64,000 nt of DNA from Phocoena phocoena (taxonomy: Eukaryota > Chordata > Mammalia > Artiodactyla > Phocoenidae). Position 1 is the stretch's first letter; every line of letters begins with the position of its first letter. The translations under genes were made by a program, and so were the position numbers. Location: contig NC_089228.1 in assembly GCF_963924675.1 (NCBI RefSeq), forward strand, positions 90,302,894 through 90,366,893. Reading direction: 5' to 3'. Below, in pieces: positions 11,523-20,755 of this stretch. The notes beneath the pieces were generated by a model. That model was not told the origin of the DNA and ran no database searches. It was given only the letters and a program-made list of their open reading frames with translations.

Positions 11523-11889
11523 TTATTGAGCTGCTCCTATGTTGGGTGCATAAATATTTACAATTTTTATATCTTCTTCTTGAATCGATCCCTTGATCAT
11601 TATGTAGTGTCCTTCTTTGTCTCTTCTAATAGTCTTCATTTTAAAGTCTGTTTTGTGTGATATGAGTATTGCCACCCCAGCTTTCTTTTGATTTCCATTT
11701 GCATGGAATGCCTTTTTCCATCCCCTCACTTTCAATCTGTATGTGTCCCTAGATCTGAAGTGGGTCTCTTGTAGACAGCATATGTACAGGTCTTATTTTT
11801 GTATCCATTCAGCCAGTCTGTCTTTTGGTTGGAGCATTTAATCCATTTATGTTTAACGTAATTATCATTATGTATGTTCTTATTGCCAT
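11523..11889 (-). pseudogene. L1 ORF2 relic: start and endonuclease N-terminal half
   Basis: Coding from a probable ORF2 start at 11889 (M-A-I-R-T-Y-I-M-I-I-T-L-N-I-N-G-L-N-A), which contains the invariant Asn-bearing LNINGLNAP-like opening. The open part 11735-11523 gives 'KVRGWKKAFHANGNQKKAGV', 'ILISHKTDFK' and 'IKIVNIYAPNIGAAQ'. A frame break lies between these two pieces and another before 11438. Confidence 0.82.
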
Positions 11890-12000
11890 TTTGTTAATTG
11901 TTTTGGATTTGTTTTTGTATGTATTTTTTTCTTCCTTTCCTCTTTTGTTCTCTACTCTTGTGATTTGATGACTAACGTGTATATTTGTAAAAGCATGCTT

Positions 12001-12554
12001 TTAAAAAGTGATTTCTCAGTTTATATTGAACACTGTTGATTGTCTACTCATCCTCCATTCCCTCCCTGTGTTTCCTCTTCAAAAAACCCCCAGTTCTGTT
12101 CATGTGTCTTCAAGTCCCACACAAAGCCCTTGCAACTCATGAGAATCTCCTTTTTTAGCTTTAGGAATGGGTCCTAATGGATCAAAGCCAGAACCTTTCA
12201 GGAATTCAGGTATAAGTCAGTCATAGCACTGTTTGCTGATCATTGTTGTTGGTCCACAAATGAGTATCAGCTTAGAGTGAAAGACTTTTACTTTCTCTCT
12301 GGATATAAACAAAAGAGGTAAGGATTTTCTTATAACAATAAGTAGGAGAATAAGCCCATGGATTAAGCCAAATCTGTTGACAACATAAAAGATCATTGAA
12401 AAGAACACGTGTTCCTGTCAGGGAGTTACTGAAGCAGTCAACCCAAAAGTTAGCCTTACCTCTGGAAGTCACATGAGAAGAAGTTATCTGACTCTTCAAG
12501 CCAGTTTAAGTTTGGGTTTCTCAAAGCTGCTCAAAAGCATCTTAATGATATACA
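12001..12554. other. No feature recognised
   Basis: Sequence upstream of the truncated L1. The two overlapping minus-strand frames (12217-12499) show no known domain and no flanking splice signals I would trust. Confidence 0.45.
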
Positions 12555-12720
12555 GGCATATTTTGCTGGATTCTTACAATATAGCTCTGTGAGGTAGGTA
12601 GGACTGATATGATTATTTTTAGAAAACAAGGATATAAGCTCAGAAATGTGGAGTAACTTTCTCAGGTTACTATTCAGGATAAATTTCCGAAACTGCTCTG
12701 GAATTCAGCTAGGTCTTTTC
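12555..12720 (-). mobile_element. MIR SINE fragment
   Basis: Antisense MIR core: 'tatagctctgtgaggtaggta', 'gattatttttagaaaacaagga', 'aagctcagaaatgtggagtaactttctcaggt'. Divergent. Confidence 0.65.
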
Positions 12721-12915
12721 TGAGTCTTAGGTTTACTTCTTTTTACCTTGTGATGGTAGTTTACAGTCATTCCCACCTAGGTTAAAAATGCAATGGTATG
12801 TTCTTGCCAAACAAAAAAGCAAAATCTACAACTACTTTAATATCCTAATTATTCCTCATTCTACTAACCTGCCTCAGATGTCCAGATTTCCACTTTAGTT
12901 TTTCTTTTGAATCAC

Positions 12916-12948
12916 AGAGAGAGACAGAGAGACAGAGAGAGAGAGAGG
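12916..12948. repeat. (GA)n/(GACA)n simple repeat
   Basis: Run of agagagagacagagagacag followed by more GA units. Short and imperfect. Confidence 0.85.
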
Positions 12949-12949
12949 A

Positions 12950-13699
12950 AGTTGCTTTTCATACATTTCCATAGTATATTTCTTATATATCCAAGATAGG
13001 CCTAGTCACATGCTACATAAATGGAGTAATACAGAGATTTTACTTGAAGCAAAGGAAAACTTTGATTATCCTCTTACACGAGGACAAACTTTGTCCAATA
13101 TGTTGGCCATTAAGGCTGCTTATACCTGTGAAATTCACATATTGTTATAGGTCTCATTTTTCCTGGATACTTTAACAAAAATTGGCAAAGATTACATCAT
13201 TAGAGATAACCTGAGAGAGGGAAGAAACTGTAACGTTGGCAGGGACAGCGTTGTTGGTAGCACTAGCTCAGATCTTGGAGCCACAGAAATAAATGTGGAT
13301 TAATAAATGTTTCCTCAAGAATCAGAATGAGACCTCTTTCAGCTCTAATCAAGTCTTTTTGGAATTCTTAATTCTCAGAAAACTGATTTGAATCATCTTT
13401 CCAAGGTCAGTCATGGGCCACCTGCTTCTCACAAAGGAGGACATGTACTACATGGGACAACCAAGGTGATTCATCTAGGCACAGACTAAGTACACACTGA
13501 TAGAGAATCATGCTCAATTCCCATTAGAACTGGGTTTTTATTTCCTCCTAGGTAAGTGAACTTAGGTAGTTATTGTATTCTGTTCCAAATTTTTCTTTAT
13601 CAGATGCTATCTTCTTGCTTTTCAGAGTTCTTTAGAATCTTGAGATGGAAGAAGGAAAACTAAAAGTAAAATATTTTAATGAATAACCTTGTCTAGTGC
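12950..13699. other. No feature recognised
   Basis: Unassigned. No gene or repeat signature I can support. Confidence 0.45.
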
Positions 13700-14135
13700 T
13701 GCTTATTATGGCAGCAGGTGGTAGTAAATTAAAGACAGGCACAAGTTTTTAGACTCTCCTCTCATTAAGAGGTGGAGTATATGATTTCTCCTTTGCCTTT
13801 GGGTGGGCTCTGTGACTGCTTGACCAATAGAATATAATGGAAATGATGCTCTGTCAGTTTCCAAGTCCAAGCCTTAAGACAATGCTAGTTTCCTGTGGCA
13901 GATGGAATTCTTAGATGTCCTCCGAAATTCTCACCCCTTAGAGTACATGCCCTATACTACACCCTCCTCTTGATTATGGGTGGGATCTGTGACTATGAAA
14001 GATCTCACCATATGTGGAAAAGGTAAACTGACTTGCAGATGTAATTAAAGTTCCTAATGAGTTGGCGTTGAGTTAAAGGGAAGTTATCCTGGTTAGGTCA
14101 GCCTTAATCAGATAGACTTTTTAAAAGAGGCTCCG

Positions 14136-15510
14136 CCTTTCCAATAAATGGTGCTGAAACAACTGTATATCCATACAAATGAGTGAAGGTGGATCCCTCT
14201 TCACGCCATACGCAAAAATTAACTCAAAATGGATAACAGACATCATTGTGTTAAAAGTATAAAACCCATAGAAAACGTAGGAGTAAATTTTCATGAATTT
14301 GGATTAGGCATTAATTTCTTAGATACAATTTTGAAAGTACAAGTGGCAAAAGACATAACAGACAAACAGTACTTCATCTAAATCAAAACCTTGTGATTCA
14401 AAGGTCATAATCAAGAGAGTGAAAAATCAACTCACAGAATGGGAAACATATTCACAGATTGTATATCTGGTAGAGGACTTGTGTCCATAATATATATATA
14501 AAAAATTTACAAATCAATAATAAAAATATAAATCACCCAACTAAAAAAAGGGCAAAGAGTTTGAATAGACATTTTTCCTAATGAAGATATACATGAAAAG
14601 ATGCTCAGCATCAATAGTCATTAGGGAAATGAGACACAAAACTACAGTGAGATACTACCCACCCACTAGGATGGGTATAATAAAAAAGACAGACAACAAC
14701 AAGTGTTGATGAGGATGAGGAGAAATAGGAACGCTCGTACATTGCTAGTGGGAATGTAAAATGATACAGAGACTTTGGAAAATGTTTACCAGTTCCTGAC
14801 ACTGTTCGACTTAGAGTTCCCATAGAACCCAGCAATTCCGCCCCTAGATATAAAACCCTGAGAAAGGCAAACGTATATGCACAGAAAATCTTCTACATGA
14901 GTGTTCACAGAAGAATTATTTACCATAGCTCAAAAGTAGAAGCAAGCCAGGAGTTCCCTGGTGGTCTAGTGGTTAGGATCCAGCGCTTTCACTGCTGTGG
15001 CCCAGGTTCAATCCCTGGTTGGGGAACAAAGATCCCACAAGCTGCATGGTACGGCCAAAAACTAAAGCAAACCAAATGTACATCAATTGATGAACAGATG
15101 AATAAAATGTGGTATATCCATAAAAAAGAATATTATTCAGCATTAAAAAGGAATGAAGTACTAATACAGGATACAACATGGACGAACCTTGAAAACACTT
15201 TGCTAAGTTAAAGAAACCAGTCATAAAAACCACGTAATGGATGATTCCATTAATATGGCCAGAACAGGAAGATCTATAGACCAAAACAGATTAGCAGATG
15301 TGTAGGGCTGGAGATAAGGCTGGAATGGAGAGTCACTGCTATTGGGAGCAGTTTCTTTGGGGATGACAAAAATGTTCTAAAATTAGATTGTAGTGATAGT
15401 TGAACAGCTCTGTGAATATATTAAAAACCATTGAATTACGCACCTTAAATGAGTGAAATGCATGGGATGTGAATTATATTTCAATAAAGCTGTTCTTTGA
15501 AAAAAATATT
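14136..15510 (+). mobile_element. 5'-truncated L1 LINE (3' end) inside the inner LTR
   Basis: Opens with 'aataaatggtgctgaaacaactg' and 'aaaaattaactcaaaatggat', followed by 'gaaagatgctcagcatcaatagtcattaggg', 'attgctagtgggaatgtaaaatg', 'acccagcaattccgcccc' and 'aataaaatgtggtatatccat'. It ends at 'gaattatatttcaataaagctgtt' plus a short A tail near 15507. All of this is the ORF2 C-terminus and 3' UTR of an older L1 in plus orientation. The flanks 'ccgcctttcc' (left) and 'gaccttccct' (right) suggest a worn duplication. Confidence 0.85.
14946..15064 (+). mobile_element. Short tRNA-Glu-like CHR SINE inside the L1
   Basis: Head 'gagttccctggtggtctagtggttagga' (A-box region) and 'ggttcaatccctggtt' (B box), then 'gatcccacaagctgcatggtacggccaaaaa'. 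A 6-bp duplication (aagcaa) flanks it at 14940-14945 and 15065-15070. It is not a functional tRNA gene: the fold is followed by SINE body sequence and an A tail. It forms the innermost of four nested layers. Confidence 0.92.
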
Positions 15511-16095
15511 AGTTGAGACCTTCCCTGAACTCAAATTCACTCCCTGTTGGCCTTGAAGAAGCAAGCTGCCATTAGTTCTACAGGAAATGAATTTTACCAA
15601 CAACCATCAAGCTTAGAAAAGGACCCTGGGCCTCAGATGAGACTGTAGTCCTGGCTGACACCTTGATTGCAACCTTCTGAGAGCCTGAGCAGAGGACCCA
15701 GCTAAGTAAGATGTGTCCAGACTTATGACCTACAGAAACTGTGAGATGATAAATGGGTGCTTTTTATATACCAAGTTTGTGGTAATTTGTTATGCAGCAA
15801 TAGATAACTAATATATTTTTACTTTGGGTCTTTTGGAACACTTGCTTTTAGAACCCAGCTGCCATGATGTGAGAAGACTAAGATACATGGAAAAGCCCTA
15901 CATATGCTCCCAGCCAACAGCCAGCATCAATTCCCAGCCATGGGAGTGAACCATCTTGGTCATTCAGCCCAAATGAGTCTGAGAGCAACAGCCTAAGAGA
16001 CCCCATGCAAGAACTATTCAGTTGTGCCCAGCCAACTCACAGAAATGTGAGAGTTAATACCTTTAAGTGTTAGAATAGTTGTTACACAGCTAATG

Positions 16096-17175
16096 ATATC
16101 AGGGTTTTTTTTTTTAAATGCCTATTTTATTATACATTCAAATGAGTCTTTGTCTATCCTGTCAGTCGTATAAGGGTAGCTCTGTTTTCATACTTCTCCA
16201 TTTTTCTCTTGGAATCCTTCTAACTGTATTGAAGATTGACAGGTGGGTTCCCTTAGGAGGAGCTGAAAGACATTGTTAGATATATCTTCGATTCAAAATG
16301 AAACACTTATTTTAGTGAAGTGGAGATGTGATTCTTGCTATATTTAAAAGGAAACCCTAATGAGGGTTACTGGGGATAAATTAATTGAATAATGTATTCT
16401 CATTATTAGATAGGTATAAATAGATATATATTTGTGTTTAGGTCAGTAAGACAGAAACAAAAGACAAAAAAATAAAAATGAAAGCAATGCAGACACACTG
16501 AATCCAAATAAAGGAAGCAAAATAAGTACCACAAAACACATTCATTTCTATAATATTATAAATATGGAGAAATTGCAATAACAAACGAATTCCTTATGCT
16601 TTTATACTTCTGGTTGATTAGTATTTCAATACTCAATAAAAAGTACTGTGTAGTAACATTTTAGTCTCTGTGCCCATATGTATTATTCATTGTGGCTAGA
16701 GGCCAATTTGCTCACAAGTATGATAATTATCTAATTCTGTGTAGGGAAAGCTCTCCTCATTACGGGAACAAAGTTTCTAATTCCAGTAAAAACAATATTC
16801 AAATATTCTTGGGCAGAAAGTCAATGCATGGGCTTCAAATCTGCTTTGTTTTGTTAAAATTAGAATCAACAGTTTGAGAGCTACAGATTCATAAGAAAGT
16901 AATCCCATTAGTCACCCTCTTGGCACTACATGGATATTAATCTTTTCCTCTCATCAGTCTCTCTGACTCTTCCACAATTTTATAAGTTCCCCCACAAAGC
17001 CAAATTAATAGCGTTTCTTTCTTCAAAACTCATGAACGTGCAATTAATAATCAATGATCTTGGAAGAATAAAAGAAGCAACTTTAGGATTTCTAGATTAT
17101 TTGATGGGCAGCTCTATTCCATGGGATATTTGAAGAGGTACTCTCCTACCTGTTATATCCTTATTACAGACAAAT
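16096..17175. other. No feature recognised
   Basis: AT-rich, with short frames at 16692-16877 and 16930-17133 that have no domain features. No repeat I can name. Confidence 0.45.
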
Positions 17176-17179
17176 TGGT

Positions 17180-17510
17180 TGTAGTTGATAATATTAAACG
17201 CAAATCTAATTAGAAAAATTCGCTAGCTGAGGGAAGGTGCTTGGGAAGCACCCCTAAGCCACATCCAATTCACAGTTAGGGTCACCGATTTCCTTTGCTG
17301 AAGTCAACTGGCCAGTGGAGCTGCAGCCAATCACAAACCAAATTTCCAATTTGCCCTATCCACTGAATTCATATAAAGTGCCTCATTGTGACCACAAGCT
17401 GGTAGTGCGCTCTTAGGTATCAAAATTCAGATAAGCAAAGTGTTATTTTCTGTAAAATCTTTAAGACCAAACTCGTTTCTGGCCTGTGTCCAGCCTTGCC
17501 ACAATCGTCA
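17180..17510 (+). mobile_element. Candidate solo ERV LTR with CCAAT and TATA boxes
   Basis: The block has the order of a retroviral U3-R-U5: CCAAT at 17327-17331 (cagccaatcac), TATAAA at 17372-17377, then 'gcgctcttaggtatc', a weak polyadenylation-like 'gtaaaatcttt' and 'cctgtgtccagccttgcc'. CCAAT-TATA spacing is about 40 bases. The pattern is LTR-like but the family is unassigned, and ends and target duplications are not clear. It could instead be a unique promoter-like sequence. Confidence 0.45.
17327..17377 (+). promoter_or_regulatory. CCAAT plus TATA box pair
   Basis: CCAAT at 17327-17331 and TATAAA at 17372-17377, in the spacing of a class II promoter. They sit inside the LTR-like block and would drive transcription rightward. 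There is no gene downstream in the window that I recognise. Confidence 0.4.
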
Positions 17511-17589
17511 TTAAATTTTATTATGCTTTATAGTGGTAATTGGAGTAGGAGAGGCTACATTGAAGAACTTTCTATGTGGAGAACACTAC

Positions 17590-17855
17590 ATAAACATAGC
17601 ATTGTGTAAAGAGCGTGGGATTTGGAAGCTGACAGACGTGAGTTTCAGTCCCAGTTGCACCACTTCTTAACTACATGACCTTGGGCAAGTTAATTAACAT
17701 CTATAACCTTTATTTATTTGTGAAATGACTATAGTATTACCTGCCTCCCAGGATGCTTTTAGAGGAGTAAATCAGATAACCCTATGAAAAATGGTTAGCA
17801 CAGTATATGACATATAATAACACTCAATTATTATTGCTGTCACTATTATTATGTT
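17590..17855 (+). mobile_element. MIR SINE, near full length
   Basis: Sense MIR in order: 'gtgggatttggaagctgacagacgtgagtttcagtccc', 'tgaccttgggcaagttaattaacat', 'gtgaaatgactatagtattacctgcctccc', 'agcacagtatatgacatataataacactcaattattatt'. Confidence 0.85.
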
Positions 17856-17988
17856 TATCATTTATATCAGACACGAGAAAATGGTTTAAATAGATGAAAG
17901 TTTATTTTCATTTGTTTAAGTCTTCTTTCATTGCACTGTCCCTCTTCAGTTTGGAATTTCTCTATCCTTTCTAGGTTTATTCCTTCTT

Positions 17989-18404
17989 TTTTTTTTTTAA
18001 CATCTTTATTGGCGTATAATTGCTTTACAGTGGTGTGTTAGTTTCTGCTCTATAACAAAGTGAATCAGTTATACATATGTCCCCATATCCCCTCCCTCTT
18101 GCGTCTCCCTCCCTCCCACCCTCCCTATCCCACCCCTCTAGGTGGTCACAAAGCACCGAGCTGATCTCCCTGTGCTATGTGGCTGCTTCCCACTAGCTAT
18201 CTATTTTACATTTGGTAGTGTATATATGTCCATGCCACTCTCTCACTTCGTCCCAGCTTACCCTTCCCCCTCCCCATGTCCTTAAGTCCATTCTCTACGT
18301 CTGTGTCTTTATTCCTGTCCTGCCCCTAGGTTCTTCAGAACCATGTTTTTCTTTTTCTTTTAGATTCCATACATATGTGTTAGCATATGGTATTTGTTTT
18401 GCTC
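17989..18404 (-). mobile_element. 5'-truncated L1 LINE, 3' UTR only, with TSD
   Basis: T-run then the same L1 3' UTR as at 7713-8077, ending in 'ttccatacatatgtgttagcatatggtatttgttttg'. A 13-bp duplication (tttattccttctt) sits at 17976-17988 and 18405-18417. Insertion of about 416 bp. Confidence 0.95.
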
Positions 18405-18807
18405 TTTATTCCTTCTTACTCTCACTTTCCCTGATATTACTCATCCAAAAAAAAAGGTCTTTATGGAAAGCTCTGATCCCTGCTTACTAATTCCTACTTA
18501 TCGTAATGTTAAATCAATGTGCTCTTTTCTCAGTTGGGTTTTACATCTTTCTCCAGTTGTGAGAGGATGATATCTGTCTCAAACTGAAGGACTCAAATTT
18601 AAGTCCTATCAGGGCCATTAGTGGGGAGAGATTACCTCTGGCAGAGATCCATATCTATGAATGCTGAGAGGGCTGATCTTGATAGAACCTGAGAGACTCC
18701 TCCCCAATCCTAATATGGCAGAAGTACTGTGGCTTAGCGGTGCCTCAAGGCTCCCATGTGACTATTGAGCCCCAGATCCCCAATGAAAGATGCTAAGTCT
18801 CTTTATG

Positions 18808-18980
18808 TCATTCATTCATTCAAATAGAAGAAATGTACTATGTATCTACCGAATGCAATACTCTTTTCACAGGTCATTTTCAATCAAATAATAGAGTTCT
18901 TTATTAGGTCCTTCTGAAGAAAGCATACAAGTTGATGTACGTATACAAGCAAGGTATTCGCTATGTTAGATACCATGAGG
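18808..18980 (-). mobile_element. Possible L2 3'-end fragment
   Basis: Begins 'tcattcattcattcaaa' then 'gtactatgtatctaccgaatgcaatactcttttc', which resembles the antisense L2 end (attgagcacctactatgtgcc). Weak. Confidence 0.4.
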
Positions 18981-19162
18981 GGCTCAATGTAAAGGATAAC
19001 AGAAGTGAGTTAAAATTGTAAAAACACAACTATGACCCTTTGTTGTCTGTATACAAAGGCTCAATTCAAAGATCTTCAGAAGACATAGGATTATTTCAAG
19101 CAGACTACACTATTTTCAGTTTTTGAGAACAATTTGACTTTCATTCAGTTGGAAATTAAACT

Positions 19163-19298
19163 CTTTTTTTTAATTTAATTTTATTTTTGCCGTGCCGCAC
19201 GGCATGCAGGATCTTAGTTCCCCGACCAAGGCTTGAACACCTGTCCCCCTGCAGTGGAAGCGCGGAGTTCTAACCACTGGACCGCCAGAGAAGTCCCC
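19163..19298 (-). mobile_element. Short CHR SINE with TSD
   Basis: Antisense of the same short form as at 14946: 'gccgtgccgcacggcatgcaggatcttagttccccgacc', 'gaacacctgtccccctg', 'ttctaaccactggaccgccagagaagtcccc'. A 13-bp duplication with one mismatch (tggaaattaaact / tggaaatgaaact) is at 19150-19162 and 19299-19311. Confidence 0.93.
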
Positions 19299-19311
19299 TG
19301 GAAATGAAACT

Positions 19312-19939
19312 TTTAAATTACTTTATTTTGCTGATGGAATGAAGGAAATATAGATAGATGTACATAATGACACATTCTGAATATATACACCTATCTATTA
19401 CTACCTATTCAGAGGATTGTGATACACCATCAATAGAGAAAAAGTAAATAATTTCCAGGAAGAAAAGTAGAATAAAATTTGTCCCTACCCCTACCCAAGT
19501 GCTCAATTATGTTAACATAGTTTGAAGTCTGTGCCAAATCATTTTTCATTTAACTGTAGTGTTGAAACTGTACCAGTTGTTACTTGCTCCTGCTTAGATA
19601 AACAACTGTGGCCAGCACTCTGAGTGTACCTCATGCTGACCTCATCAGGGAAGCATGTGTAGGTGGACTTCTTGGAAGCTTATGGTTCAAGGTCAGAAAA
19701 GTAAAATTGTCCAAGTAATTCTCACAGATATAAAAACAAACACTCTTACCTTCTCTCTCTCTGTCTCTTCTCTCAGCCTTTTGCCCTGTTCCATTGTGGA
19801 CATGGGTTTTAATAGCAACAATGCTTTGGTCACTAGTTTTTTATAGTATATTAAAGTCTTCCAGACTTTGGTGAAAACATCCTTCCACTCCTTAGTCAAT
19901 TCAGACTTAGAGTGTCTGTTCTCAGTGTTCCAGACAAGG
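19312..19939. other. No feature recognised
   Basis: Unassigned, with a weak CT-rich patch near 19750-19780. The overlapping frames on both strands (19655-19899) show no protein signature. Confidence 0.45.
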
Positions 19940-20490
19940 GCTCACTTTGAAACATGTACTGAATGACCACTATATGCTACACTCCTGTTTGAAAGTGGGG
20001 ACAGGAAAAATGAATTTAGCAGGATTATTCCTTTAAGGAACTCACAATGCAGCAGGCAAAATGGACATCATAAAATATAAAAATTACTTGAGAGAATGCT
20101 GGACAAATTGCTATGTGCACACAGAGAGCCATCCATGGAGATCATAGAAAACCTCACAGAAGAGATGGTATTGAGTTGCCCTGCCATGAGACAAGAGGAG
20201 TGGAAGGGTATTCCAAGCAAACAAGAAGGGCTGAGTGAATCTATGGGAAAGGGGGAAATGAGCACTGTGGTTAAGAATGGAAGCAAGTCCAATTGGCTAG
20301 AGCATAAGGTTTATCATGAAGAAATTGCAGATGGTCAGAAGCTCTTGGGCTGAAGAGTGTGGAAGGCCAACAGGAGCTTTCCCATGGGTGAGTGACATGG
20401 TCAGAATTTGTTTTGGAAAGATAACCCTTATGGCAATGTGGAGGCAAAAGTGGAGGATGGTCTACCATGAGAGGACGTAAGAAACCAAGA
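19940..20490 (-). mobile_element. L2 LINE fragment
   Basis: Antisense L2 landmarks in order: 'tgaatgaccactatatgc', 'aaggaactcacaatgcagcagg', 'gggtattccaagcaaacaagaagggc', 'gagtgacatggtcagaatttgttttggaaagataacccttatggcaatgtgga'. The 85- and 77-codon frames here are by-products. Confidence 0.7.
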
Positions 20491-20629
20491 AAAGAAAGGT
20501 CCAAGGCAGAGACACTAGAAATGGAGAAAAGAGGATGAGCTCCAGCAGTGCTTCTGGCATAGAACTACACAATTTGGTAACCAAATGGATAATAAGAGCA
20601 GGGGAAAAGAATGAATCAAGAATTTATTA

Positions 20630-20755
20630 ATCTATTGATTAGATATTTATTAAGCACCTGCAATGTGCTGGGTACTTTGCTATGCATTGGGTGTACAAGG
20701 GTTACTAACAAAGTCCTGTCAGCTACGCTTCTTAGAGTCTAGTGGAGAAGGCAGA
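20630..20755 (-). mobile_element. L2 LINE 3' end
   Basis: Antisense L2 end: 'gatatttattaagcacctgcaatgtgctgggtactttgct' and 'gtacaagggttactaacaaagtcctgtc...cttcttagagtctagtgg'. Confidence 0.7.

Larger units (their letters stand above)
7701..12000 (-). mobile_element. 5'-truncated L1 LINE, ~4.3 kb
   Basis: The 3' end (poly-T on this strand) is at 7701-7712, followed by the L1 3' UTR typical of cetartiodactyls (acatctttattggagtataattgcttt...). ORF2 then runs leftward-coding from about 11889 to 8078. Upstream of the ORF2 start only about 100 bases remain and ORF1 is absent, so the copy is 5'-truncated near 12000. The reading frame is broken at least six times, so the element is dead. I could not find a clean target-site duplication, so the 5' limit is approximate. 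Stretches of several hundred codons remain open, so this is a fairly young copy compared with the L1 at 27.4-31.2 kb. Confidence 0.93.
13894..15815 (+). mobile_element. Inner MaLR-type LTR, split by an L1
   Basis: Starts TGTGGCAGATGGAATTCTTA at 13894. The left part includes 'cagatgtaattaaagttcctaatgagttgg' and 'ggttaggtcagccttaatcag'. The right part (15511-15815) continues with 'gccttgaagaagcaagctgccatt', 'gctgacaccttgattgcaaccttctgaga', 'gacctacagaaactgtgagatgataaat', and the end 'tatgcagcaatagataactaat'. It lies within the outer LTR and is itself interrupted at about 14136-15510. Confidence 0.78.
13700..16095 (+). mobile_element. Outer MaLR (MLT1-like) LTR, split by a nested insertion
   Basis: The left part (13700-13893) has 'gggtgggctctgtgactgcttgaccaatagaat' and 'gatgctctgtcagttt'. 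The right part (15816-16095) continues the same consensus: 'cttttggaacacttgcttttagaacccagctgccatgatgtgagaag', 'ccagccaacagccagcatcaattcccagccatgggagtgaaccatctt', then 'tgttacacagctaatgata'. The two halves are collinear and separated only by the inner elements. Subfamily not resolved. Confidence 0.75.

Noticed and set aside
14946..15064. tRNA-Glu-like sequence with A and B boxes
   Set aside because: It is the head of a CHR SINE with body, A tail and target-site duplication, not a tRNA gene. The same holds for the other SINE heads.
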